Source of the DNA: Bog-473 sp963850095
Lineage (GTDB): Bacteria; Actinomycetota; Acidimicrobiia; Acidimicrobiales; RAAP-2
Length of the DNA: 64,000 nt
Reading direction: 5' to 3'
Assembly (NCBI GenBank): GCA_963850095.1
Contig: CAWKJX010000004.1
Coordinates: 248,001-312,000 of the forward strand
The position numbers and the translations under genes were made by a program. The notes below the pieces were generated by a model. That model had not been told where the DNA came from and ran no database searches. It saw only the letters and a list, made by a program, of their open reading frames with translations. Positions 35,657 to 43,099 of this stretch are shown piece after piece. The stretch's first letter is position 1. Each line of letters starts with the position of its first letter.

Positions 35657-36712
35657 CTATATCGGAAGACGATCTATCGGGAGCCGGTCGAGCGTGACGG
35701 CCGGACCGGGGCGCAGCCAGGGGACCCGGCTGGCCAGCAATCGGCGGGGGAACGGGTCGCGCTGGCGCCACAGGCCGGCGTCGACCACGAAGTGCGTCAT
35801 GACCAGTCCCAGGTAGACGCCGAAGAGGCCGCGCAGGGCGGTGCCCGAGCCGTGCAGGTGCGAGGTCACGCCCAGCAGCAGGCCGCCGGCCACTGCCATC
35901 GTGGCGAGCCACGCCGCACGCGCCGGCGCACGGTCGTGGCCCGGTGTCCCCAGGGCAACGAGGCCCGTCAACAGCAGGTACTGGAACCCGTGCGCGATCG
36001 TCATGCCGGCCACCGCCGCCCAGGGTGAGGCGAACAGGAAGATCGGCAGCGGGAAGAGGAGCGCCAACGCGTAGAGGGCGCCGACGCGCGTTACCCGCTC
36101 GTGCCGCTCCCGCGCCGCCCACGAGAGGCCACCGTACGACACCGCGGCGCCGTACCCGACGCCCGCCAGCGCGAACGCGGGGCCGAGAACGGGCCGTACG
36201 TCGAGCTGGAGCAGGGCCGGGTGCGCCAGGAGCCCCCCAACGGCGCAGAGACCCGCCGCGGTGATGCTCCGCCGTTCACGACGACAAGGGCCGGCCACTC
36301 CGGCCGACGACGCACAGAGCGCGACCAGCCCCAGGTTCTGCTTCTGGAAGTGGTGGAACTGCCAGGCGAAGAAGGGCAGGAGGAGCCAGGTCACGACGTG
36401 GGGAGGGAGGATCAGCACGACGGCGCACCCGCCGGCGGTCAGCACGGCGGGGGCGCAGAGGTAGCGGACCGGCCGGCCGCGGGCGTGCCGGCGGACCGAT
36501 GGCAGGGTGAAGAGCCAGGCGGTCGACGCCACGTGGACGGATGAGCCGACGAACAGGAAGCAGGCCAGCACCGCCGGCGGCACCGCATTCGTGAGGGCCA
36601 CGAGTGGGACTCCGGCCAGTGCGCCCACGGTGAGGGCGATCGTCGCCCAGGCCCATCGGGTCGCCGGCTGTCGGCCCCATGGCGAGGCAGGGCGGAGTGT
36701 CCGATCAGGCAC
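35657..36712 (-). CDS. Polytopic membrane protein with conserved-looking intramembrane histidines, unknown family
   Basis: 351 residues with about eight to nine hydrophobic helices. Histidines sit in several of them: SSVHVASTAWLFTLP (near 60), FAWQFHHFQKQNLG (near 120), TIAHGFQYLLLTG (near 240) and MTHFVVDAGLWRQRDPFPRR (near 317). Such a set could bind haem or metal, but I do not recognise the family. The GTG start overlaps the stop of the small protein upstream by eight bases. Its C-terminus ends in the repeat DRLPIDRLPI, which is encoded by the PadR operator copy in front of padR. Confidence 0.7.
   Translation of the reverse strand: MPDRTLRPASPWGRQPATRWAWATIALTVGALAGVPLVALTNAVPPAVLACFLFVGSSVHVASTAWLFTLPSVRRHARGRPVRYLCAPAVLTAGGCAVVLILPPHVVTWLLLPFFAWQFHHFQKQNLGLVALCASSAGVAGPCRRERRSITAAGLCAVGGLLAHPALLQLDVRPVLGPAFALAGVGYGAAVSYGGLSWAARERHERVTRVGALYALALLFPLPIFLFASPWAAVAGMTIAHGFQYLLLTGLVALGTPGHDRAPARAAWLATMAVAGGLLLGVTSHLHGSGTALRGLFGVYLGLVMTHFVVDAGLWRQRDPFPRRLLASRVPWLRPGPAVTLDRLPIDRLPI
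35658..35676 (-). promoter_or_regulatory. PadR operator copy 2 (before padR)
   Basis: On the plus strand it reads TATATCGG-AAG-ACGATCTA. It has the same 8-3-8 build as the perfect operator at 36902-36920, with 14 of 16 arm positions kept. It ends two bases upstream of the PadR ATG on the minus strand and lies inside the end of the preceding gene. Confidence 0.55.
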
Positions 36713-36896
36713 CGCCGCAGCCCCCGGCCGCCCCGGCGGCCGGGACGACGTGCAGGGCGACGAACACCACGACGGCGGCGACGCCGATCAGCACCCAGGA
36801 CCACAGGAACACTCGGCGGCTCAGCCGGCGTCCGCGGCGCCCATCGTGTTCCGTCGTCTCGGGCCAGGGGAGTGTTTCGTCGTGGTTCATGGCCAC
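36705..36896 (-). CDS. Small single-helix membrane protein
   Basis: About 61-63 residues: a charged N-terminal part with RRGRRLSRR, one membrane helix (VFLWSWVLIGVAAVVVFVAL) and a Gly/Ala/Cys tail. The start is GTG at 36896 or ATG at 36890; the promoter position favours the ATG with a leaderless message. It is first in the PadR operon and overlaps the next gene. I do not recognise the family. Confidence 0.65.
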   Translation of the reverse strand: MAMNHDETLPWPETTEHDGRRGRRLSRRVFLWSWVLIGVAAVVVFVALHVVPAAGAAGGCGGA

Positions 36897-36897
36897 C

Positions 36898-36935
36898 GTT
36901 ATATATCGGTTGCCGATATACTGTCAACCGATATA
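36898..36935 (-). promoter_or_regulatory. PadR-operon promoter with perfect operator in its spacer
   Basis: On the minus strand TTGACA (plus 36922-36927) and TATAAC (plus 36898-36903) are 18 bases apart. A perfect palindrome TATATCGG-N3-CCGATATA fills the spacer at 36902-36920. A further half-site CCGATATA lies upstream at 36928-36935, overlapping nothing else. Repressor binding here would block polymerase directly. Confidence 0.7.
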
Positions 36936-36972
36936 CCGGATGCCGGAGCAATGGCCCGGACCGGGTGGCCTG

Positions 36973-37710
36973 CTACACCGGCCCTTTCTCGTAGACCACG
37001 ACCTGCCACACGCTGTCGGACGTGAACGGCCCGCCGCCCCAGCCGGCCCAGCGGTCACGCAGGCGCAGCCCGGCCAGCCTGGCCATCAGGTCGAGCTCGG
37101 ACGGCCAGACGTAGCGGTACGGGGCGGCGTGATGAACCAGGCGGCCACCGACCTGCATGTAGTGGTGCGACCACGACACCTGTCCGACCATGTCGTCGAA
37201 GGTCTCGATCCCGACGTGGTCCGGTTCGAGCGTGAAGGCGCGGCCGGCCTGGCCCGGGGCGACACCGCGCAGCTGGGGGACGAGGACCTCGACGACGAAC
37301 CGGCCGCCTGGGCCGAGATGGCGCGCCGCGTTGGCGAAGACGGCCGCCTGCTCGTCCTGGGTCGTCACGTTCATGATGCTGTTCCAGAGGAGGTAGACGA
37401 GCGTGAACGTGCCGGCCACCCGCGTCGTCGTCATGTCGCCCACCGTCACGGGCACGGCGTCGGCTCCCGGTTTGGCCCTGAGCTGCTCGACCATGTGAGG
37501 CGAGAGCTCTATGCCCTCGACGCGCACGCCGCGGGCGCTCAGGGGGAGCGCCACGCGGCCGGTGCCGACGGCCAGCTCGAGCGCCGGGCCGCCGGCCGCC
37601 AGCTCGGCCAACAGGTCGACCGTCGGGTTGAGGACCTCGGGCGCGAACATGAACGCCGACGACTCGTCGTAGGCCTCGGCGATCTCCTTGCCCCACGTGT
37701 TCGACGCCAT
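36973..37710 (-). CDS. SAM-dependent methyltransferase
   Basis: Class I methyltransferase of 245 residues. The SAM-binding glycine motif is LELAVGTGRVALPLSARGVR, followed by VEGIELSPHMVEQL and the acidic VTVGDMTTTRVAG. The start at ATG 37710 is chosen because GGGAGAG stands before it; the upstream GTG at 37731 is possible. The substrate is not readable. It stands alone between the PadR operon and the phosphodiesterase. Confidence 0.88.
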   Translation of the reverse strand: MASNTWGKEIAEAYDESSAFMFAPEVLNPTVDLLAELAAGGPALELAVGTGRVALPLSARGVRVEGIELSPHMVEQLRAKPGADAVPVTVGDMTTTRVAGTFTLVYLLWNSIMNVTTQDEQAAVFANAARHLGPGGRFVVEVLVPQLRGVAPGQAGRAFTLEPDHVGIETFDDMVGQVSWSHHYMQVGGRLVHHAAPYRYVWPSELDLMARLAGLRLRDRWAGWGGGPFTSDSVWQVVVYEKGPV

Positions 37711-37787
37711 GCAGCTCTCCCAGGACGGCACCGGGTGGCCAGGGACGCGTCACCCTGGATCAGTCTCTCGTGAAGACCGATCCGCTG

Positions 37788-38486
37788 TCACGAGGTCTTC
37801 TGTCCCGCCCCTTCACCCCGCCCGAGGAACCGCAGCAGCCGGCCGATCCGGTTGCTCACCACGGCGTCGACGCCGGCCTCCACCACCCGGGCCATTTCCG
37901 CTTCGTCGTCGACCGTCCAGCAGGACACCAGCAGCCCCGCGGCGTGGACGGCGGCCACCCCTTCGGCGGTGACGAGCCCGGACCACGGGTTCCAGCACTC
38001 CGCGTCGAGGTCGGCCAGCAGGCCCAGGGGCGGTTCGGTGCCCTCGGTCCACGTCAGCCCGATGCGGGCCTGCCCGGACCGCCCGCGCAGCAGCTGCAGT
38101 GCCGCCACGTTGCCCGTCACGAATTGCGCCCGCGCCATGGCCCCGGCCGCCTGCACCGCCGTCAGGGCGCCCTCCACCACCTCGCGGCGGGTGAAGTCGA
38201 CCATCAGCGGCAGCTCCACCGCCGCCAGCAACTGGCCCAGCGTGGGGATGCGCTCGTCTCCCCGGCCGAGCGCCGTCACCTCGTCCGTCTCGAGGTCCCC
38301 GACGGAGGCTTCGAGGCCCCACAGGCGCTCGAGCGTCTGGTCGTGCAGCACCACAATCTCGCCGTCGCGCGTCCGGCGCAGGTCGAGCTCCACCCAGTCC
38401 GCGCCGGCGGCGGCGGCGGCCGCGAAGGCCGGCAGCGTGTTCTCGCGCGCCGCCAGCGGGTCGCCCCGGTGGGCAATGGCGGTCAC
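37788..38486 (-). CDS. Glycerophosphodiester phosphodiesterase
   Basis: Cytoplasmic GDPD-type TIM barrel, 232 residues, without signal peptide; it would hydrolyse glycerophosphodiesters to glycerol-3-phosphate. Catalytic residues are visible in AIAHRGDPLAARENTLPAF and WVELDLRRTRDGEIVVLHD. The far end has WTVDDEAEMARVVEAGVDAV. The start may be GTG 38486 (preceded by GGTGGGGG) or GTG 38495. It follows the first esterase copy by 14-23 bases and may share its transcript. Confidence 0.9.
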   Translation of the reverse strand: MTAIAHRGDPLAARENTLPAFAAAAAAGADWVELDLRRTRDGEIVVLHDQTLERLWGLEASVGDLETDEVTALGRGDERIPTLGQLLAAVELPLMVDFTRREVVEGALTAVQAAGAMARAQFVTGNVAALQLLRGRSGQARIGLTWTEGTEPPLGLLADLDAECWNPWSGLVTAEGVAAVHAAGLLVSCWTVDDEAEMARVVEAGVDAVVSNRIGRLLRFLGRGEGAGQKTS

Positions 38487-38508
38487 GGCCCCCACCGGAG
38501 GGCGACCG

Positions 38509-40134
38509 CTAGGAGGAGCCGGCGTACACCGCGCCGGCGACGTTGGCGATCTGCTGGTTGAGCGCCGGCTCAATGAGGTTGTCCACCGCCGCCTGGGTGA
38601 TGTGCACGCCGTCGGCGCCCACGGGCCACGATGCCGTCCACCGTCGACGAATACGTCCCTCCGGGGTCGAGGACCGTGTAGAGGTCGTCGATCGACACGT
38701 AGGGGTACTGGGCGGCCACCGATTCGACGATCTGGTTGTAGGCGGCAACGAGGTTGAACGGCGTCCCGTCGTCGAAGTAGGGCGACGTGGACAGAATCAC
38801 CGCCCCCCCGTCGGAGTGGGCGATCTGGACGGCCTCTTTCAGGTTGGCCTCTATGTAGGCCGAGTAGTCGGCGTCGGCCAGCGTGGCGAAGCCGCCGTCG
38901 AACTCGCGGTTCTGTGTCTCCCAGTACCCGGTCTGTATGACCGTCACGTCGGGATGGAAGCGCGAGACCACCCACTGCAGCTGCTCGTACCAGACGGCGC
39001 AGGCGGCCGGGCTGATGTAGAGGGAGGTCGGGTCGTCCCAGGGCACCGTCGGCGCCCCGTTGGTGAAGCCGCAGCCGGCGGCCGCGCCGTCGTCGACGGC
39101 GTAGGGCGGGCCCGCCTGAATGATGTATTCGCCCTCGTAGAGCGACAGCGAGTCACCCGCGAAGGCGACGCGCAACGCTCCCTGATGGTTGGCCTGGGGG
39201 CCGGGCACGTCGTTGATGATGCTCACGACCGGTGCAATGGGATTGGAAAAGTCCTTCGGGAAGAGTGGCGGGTAGAGGGGTGACTGGGCGCTCCCCGAGA
39301 ACACGGCGTCGCCGAAGGTGAACACGCCGGCGTCGGACGCCACCAGCCAGTAGCCCTGGCCGTCGGGCGTCGGGGCCAGGCCGACGATGGGCTTGTTCAG
39401 CGCCAGGGAGCCCGTCGACCCGAAGAACCCGGCATCGCCGTAGTCGAAGATGCCCCCGTCGGAGGCCACCAGCCAGTAGCCGTTGCCGTCACTGGTGGGC
39501 GCCATGCCGACGATGGGCTTGTTGAGCCTGATGCTGCCGGTCGAGCCCCAGAACTGCGCGTCGCCGTAGGTGAAGATCCCCCCGTCGGTGCCGACGAGCC
39601 AGTACCCGCGCCCGTCGGGGGTGGCCGCCATGGCGACGATGGGCGCGTTGAGGGGCTGGCCGCCCCGCGACCCGAAGAACCCGGCATCGCCGAAGTCGAA
39701 GATGCCCCCGTCGGAGGCGACCATCCAGTACCCGCCCCCGTCGGGCGTGGCCGCCATGCCGACGATGGGTGCGTTGAGGGGCTGCCGCCCATGGAGCCGA
39801 AGAAGCCCGCGTTCCCGTAGTCGAAGATGCCCCCGTCGGAGGCCACCATCCAGTATCCGCCCGCCGGGTCGGCCGCGCCGCCCACGATCGGGCGCAACAG
39901 CGGCACCTCGAGGGTGTCGCCGTAGTACCCGGCACCGCCGAAGGTCATGATCCCCCCGGCCGAGTCGATCAGGCCGTAGGACGAGTCGGTGGCCGCCGGG
40001 AGCGTGGCCCCGGCCGCCCGTGCTGCGTGCCCCGGGGCCGATGCCGGCAGGGCGAGCACGCTGGCCGCCAGCAGCACGGCCAGGCCCAGAACAGAGAGGT
40101 GGGCTCGCCATCTCCACGTTCCCGGGCTGAGCAT
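38509..40134 (-). CDS. Secreted SGNH-type esterase with N-terminal repeat domain, copy 1 (two compensating frameshifts)
   Basis: About 541 residues when read through. A signal peptide (VLGLAVLLAASVLALPASA) precedes about five and a half ~42-residue repeats of the YWMVASDGGIFDYGNAGFF type, then the hydrolase domain with FAGDSLSLYEG and a DGVHITQAA end carrying Asp and His. Compared with copy 2, one G is missing near 39785 (GGGCTGCCGCC against GGGCTGGCCGCC) and one base is extra near 38625. Both ends are otherwise intact, so assembly error is likely. The repeats may form a propeller or wall-binding module. Confidence 0.85.
39284..39999 (-). repeat. Near-identical 0.7-kb segment, copy 1
   Basis: This 716-base stretch matches 41044-41760 with only two substitutions seen plus one missing base. 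It covers the repeat domain of the esterase gene. Both flanks, the signal peptide and the hydrolase half, are clearly more diverged. Confidence 0.9.
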
Positions 40135-40143
40135 GAGGCCAGA

Positions 40144-40149
40144 ATCATA
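40144..40149 (-). promoter_or_regulatory. -10 box of esterase copy 1
   Basis: TATGAT on the minus strand, nine bases before the ATG. The counterpart in copy 2 is TACAAT at the same distance, with the shared sequence TGGCCTC between box and start. Confidence 0.5.
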
Positions 40150-40176
40150 GGAAACCGGGAGAGCTGCGACTTCGCG

Positions 40177-40191
40177 CCCCCATTTTGGGGG
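40177..40191 (-). terminator. Hairpin between the two esterase copies
   Basis: CCCCCA-TTT-TGGGGG is a perfect six-pair stem in the 129-base gap downstream of copy 2 and upstream of copy 1. There is no T-run, so it may be a weak terminator. The rest of this gap is GC-rich and empty. Confidence 0.35.
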
Positions 40192-40263
40192 AGCCGGCCC
40201 CGGGCGGCTTCCGCCGTTGCGCCGGGCGGGGAGGGGGCGGGAGGGTGTCCGTCCCGTCTGGGA

Positions 40264-41904
40264 CTAGGAGGAGCCGGCGTACACCGCGCCGGCGACGTTG
40301 GCGATCTCCTGGTTGAGCGCCGGCTCAATGAGGTCCTCCACCGCCGCTTGGGTGATGTGCACGCCGTCGGCCCCGCGGGCCACGATGCCGTCCACCGTCG
40401 ACGAGTACGTCCCCCCGGGGTCGAGCACCGAGTAGACGTCGTCGATCGAGACGTAAGGGGTGTCCTGCGCCGCCACCGACGCCACGATCTGGTTGTAGGC
40501 GTCGACCAGAGTGTTCGGTGTGCCGTCATCGAAGTAGGGCGACGTCGAAAGGAGGACGGCGCCCCCGTCGGAGTGGGCGATCTGGACGGCCTCTTGCAGG
40601 TTGGCCTCTATGTAGGCCGAGTAGTCGGCGTCGGCCAGCGTGGCGAAGCCGCCGTCGAACTCGCGGTCCTGCGTCTCCCAGTAACCGGTCTGTATGACCG
40701 TCACGTCGGGATGGAAGCGCGAGACCACCCACTGCAGCTGCTCGTACCACAGGGCGCACGCCGGCTGGCTCAAGAAGACGTCGGTCGACGGGTGGCCCCA
40801 CGGGATGGTCGGGGCTCCGTTCGTGTAGCCGCACCCCGCCTCGGCCCCGTCCTCGACCCAATAGGGCGGGATGCTGTCGGCCACGTAATAGCCCTCGTAG
40901 AGCGACAGCGAGTCACCCGAGAAGGCCACCCGGAGCCCGCCCTGGTGGGCCGCCTGGGGGCCCGGCACGTCGTTGATGATCGCCACCTCCGGTGCGATCG
41001 GGGCCGACAGCGCGGGCGGGTACAGGGGAGGGTGCTCGGGTGTCTGGGCGCTCCCCGAGAACACGGCGTCGCCGAAGGTGAACACGCCGGCGTCGGACGC
41101 CACCAGCCAGTAGCCCTGGCCGTCGGGCGTCGGGGCCAGGCCGACGATGGGCTTGTTCAGCGCCAGGGAGCCCGTCGACCCGAAGAACCCGGCATCGCCG
41201 TAGTCGAAGATGCCCCCGTCGGAGGCCACCAGCCAGTAGCCGTTGCCGTCACTGGTGGGCGCCATGCCGACGATGGGCTTGTTGAGCCTGATGCTGCCCG
41301 TCGAGCCCCAGAACTGCGCGTCGCCGTAGGTGAAGATCCCCCCGTCGGTGCCGACGAGCCAGTACCCGCGCCCGTCGGGGGTGGCCGCCATGGCGACGAT
41401 GGGCGCGTTGAGGGGCTGGCCGCCCCGCGACCCGAAGAACCCGGCATCGCCGAAGTCGAAGATGCCCCCGTCGGAGGCGACCATCCAGTACCCGCCCCCG
41501 TCGGGCGTGGCCGCCATGCCGACGATGGGTGCGTTGAGGGGCTGGCCGCCCATGGAGCCGAAGAAGCCCGCGTTCCCGTAGTCGAAGATGCCCCCGTCGG
41601 AGGCCACCATCCAGTACCCGCCCGCCGGGTCGGCCGCGCCGCCCACGATCGGGCGCAACAGCGGCACCTCGAGGGTGTCGCCGTAGTACCCGGCACCGCC
41701 GAAGGTCATGATCCCCCCGGCCGAGTCGATCAGGCCGTAGGACGAGTCGGTGGCCGCCGGCACCTGCACCGCCGTACGGGCCACGGCAGCGTGGCCGGCC
41801 CCCACGTCGGTGACGAGCACCAGGAGCGTTCCGGCCAACCCGGTGGCCAGGAACGCCATGGCCCCGCGGCCGGTCCACCGCCTCCACCTGACCCCGCTCG
41901 TCAT
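40264..41904 (-). CDS. Secreted SGNH-type esterase with N-terminal repeat domain, copy 2 (intact)
   Basis: 546 residues. A signal peptide with MAFLATGLAGTLLVLVTDVG precedes five full and one partial repeats of about 42 residues (residues ~50-290). The SGNH hydrolase domain follows: block I FSGDSLSLYEG near residue 330, VTVIQTGYWETQDREFDGG, STSPYFDDGTP, and GADGVHITQAA with the Asp-His pair. It may be an acyl-esterase or O-acetyl-group transferase partner acting on envelope polymers; the substrate is unknown. The ATG has TACAAT nine bases upstream. Confidence 0.88.
   Translation of the reverse strand: MTSGVRWRRWTGRGAMAFLATGLAGTLLVLVTDVGAGHAAVARTAVQVPAATDSSYGLIDSAGGIMTFGGAGYYGDTLEVPLLRPIVGGAADPAGGYWMVASDGGIFDYGNAGFFGSMGGQPLNAPIVGMAATPDGGGYWMVASDGGIFDFGDAGFFGSRGGQPLNAPIVAMAATPDGRGYWLVGTDGGIFTYGDAQFWGSTGSIRLNKPIVGMAPTSDGNGYWLVASDGGIFDYGDAGFFGSTGSLALNKPIVGLAPTPDGQGYWLVASDAGVFTFGDAVFSGSAQTPEHPPLYPPALSAPIAPEVAIINDVPGPQAAHQGGLRVAFSGDSLSLYEGYYVADSIPPYWVEDGAEAGCGYTNGAPTIPWGHPSTDVFLSQPACALWYEQLQWVVSRFHPDVTVIQTGYWETQDREFDGGFATLADADYSAYIEANLQEAVQIAHSDGGAVLLSTSPYFDDGTPNTLVDAYNQIVASVAAQDTPYVSIDDVYSVLDPGGTYSSTVDGIVARGADGVHITQAAVEDLIEPALNQEIANVAGAVYAGSS
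41044..41760 (-). repeat. Near-identical 0.7-kb segment, copy 2
   Basis: Partner of 39284-39999, offset about 1.76 kb. Inside it a ~126-base unit is repeated about five times and encodes the propeller-like repeats, so misassembly or recombination here is easy. Confidence 0.9.
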
Positions 41905-43010
41905 GAGGCCACGATTGTAGGGACCGCTGCCACCGCCGCCGGCGCGCCCCCGACGCGAGCACTAGAGCAGGCGCAGCTGGCGGTCCCCTCGCCGTCCCGC
42001 CCGCCGCGCCCGGTCGTGACCTCGCCCGCCTGCGGACCTACGGGCGTGGTCGCCCGGTAGCGGTCCCGCCCGCTGACGCCACAGCGCCGCGCCGCGGCGC
42101 GCACCACACCCTCCACCCGATCCCGTTCGTCGTCCGCTTGATACGGCCCCCGGGCGAACCGGGCCCGGTGCAGCGCCACCAGGTCCGGGCGTGCCGATTC
42201 CAGCCAGCCCAGGTAGTGCCGGCGCAGCGGGCCCCGCAGATGCAGCGCCACCCCCGAGATCGACACCGCCCCGGCGTCGGCGCAGGCCTCGACCACCTCA
42301 CGCAGCTGCGCCTCGCCATCCGAGAGCCCCGGCAGTACGGGGGCCACCAGCACCCCGCACGAGATGCCCAGATCGGTCAGCCGCCGCAGCGCCTCGACCC
42401 GCCGGTCCGGCGGGGGGGTACCCGGCTCGGTCAGCTTCCAGACGCGCCGGTCCAAGGTCCCGATGGAGAAGGACACCGCCACCTCGGTGCGCTGGGCCGC
42501 GGCTGCGAGCACCGCGCCGTCGCGCAGGATGAGGGTGGATTTGGTCAGGATGGAGAACGGATTGCGCGCCCGCGACAGGGTCTCGACGATGCCCCGGGTC
42601 AGGTGGTACTTGCCCTCGGCGTGCTGGTAGGGGTCGGTGTTGGTCCCCATGGCGATGTGGTCGCCGAACCAGCGGGACGAGCGCAGCTCGGCGCGCAGCC
42701 GCTCCACCGCGTTCACCTTGACCACGATTTTGCGTTCGAAGTCGGTCCCGATCCCGAGTCCCAGGTAGTCGTGGGTGGGCCGGGCGAAGCAGTACACGCA
42801 GGCATGGCTGCAGCCTCGATAGGCGTTGATGGTGTGGCGGAAGGGCATCAGGCTCTCCGGCGGCACCGTGTTGATGATGGTGCGGGCGTTGACGTGGAGG
42901 AACTCCAGCCCGGCGTATGCGCCCCGGCCCAGGTGGCGCTCGGCCACCCGTTCGTCGGGGAAGAGCGTTCCGCCGTCCTCGCTCTCCGCCGTGGTCCACC
43001 GGAGTGCCAT
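41901..43010 (-). CDS. Rv2578c-type radical SAM protein
   Basis: Radical SAM enzyme of ~360 residues. The 4Fe-4S motif is CSHACVYCFARPTHDYLG. Other family blocks are INTVPPESLMPFRHTINAYR, IAMGTNTDPYQHAEGKYHLT and ILTKSTLILRD. The fold resembles SplB-like lyases, but the substrate is unknown. The ATG at 43010 fits a leaderless message from the promoter carrying a LexA box. In the given frame the tail (TTGRGGRDGEGTASCACSS) looks unconserved. A shift near 41990 would end the protein in DRQLRLL with a stop at 41962-41964, so one indel is suspected. Confidence 0.88.
   Translation of the reverse strand: MALRWTTAESEDGGTLFPDERVAERHLGRGAYAGLEFLHVNARTIINTVPPESLMPFRHTINAYRGCSHACVYCFARPTHDYLGLGIGTDFERKIVVKVNAVERLRAELRSSRWFGDHIAMGTNTDPYQHAEGKYHLTRGIVETLSRARNPFSILTKSTLILRDGAVLAAAAQRTEVAVSFSIGTLDRRVWKLTEPGTPPPDRRVEALRRLTDLGISCGVLVAPVLPGLSDGEAQLREVVEACADAGAVSISGVALHLRGPLRRHYLGWLESARPDLVALHRARFARGPYQADDERDRVEGVVRAAARRCGVSGRDRYRATTPVGPQAGEVTTGRGGRDGEGTASCACSSARVGGAPAAVAAVPTIVAS
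41914..41919 (-). promoter_or_regulatory. -10 box of esterase copy 2
   Basis: TACAAT on the minus strand, nine bases before the ATG, inside the doubtful tail of the radical SAM frame. It parallels TATGAT before copy 1. Confidence 0.5.
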
Positions 43011-43017
43011 CCGCCCT

Positions 43018-43046
43018 ACGATAGCGAACATATGTTCGTAATTCAA
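43018..43046 (-). promoter_or_regulatory. LexA (SOS) box inside the radical SAM promoter
   Basis: The 14-bp perfect palindrome CGAACATATGTTCG at 43025-43038 fits the Gram-positive LexA consensus CGAAC-N4-GTTCG. On the minus strand it lies inside the 17-base spacer between TTGAAT (plus 43041-43046) and TATCGT (plus 43018-43023). The ATG of the radical SAM gene follows at 43010. The box is also within 65 bases of ftsK on the other strand. Confidence 0.75.
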
Positions 43047-43083
43047 CGGCCGGGGTGTCCCCGGATACGGGCAGGTCAGCCGG

Positions 43084-43089
43084 TAGTCT
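43084..43089 (+). promoter_or_regulatory. -10 candidate TAGTCT before ftsK
   Basis: TAGTCT stands ten bases before the GTG at 43100, in the short gap shared with the LexA-box promoter on the other strand. Confidence 0.35.
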
Positions 43090-43099
43090 CGGCCTCACT

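Noticed and set aside
39284..41760. CRISPR-like or transposon repeat
   Set aside because: The repeats are in-frame protein-coding units within two paralogous genes; there are no spacers, transposase or terminal repeats.
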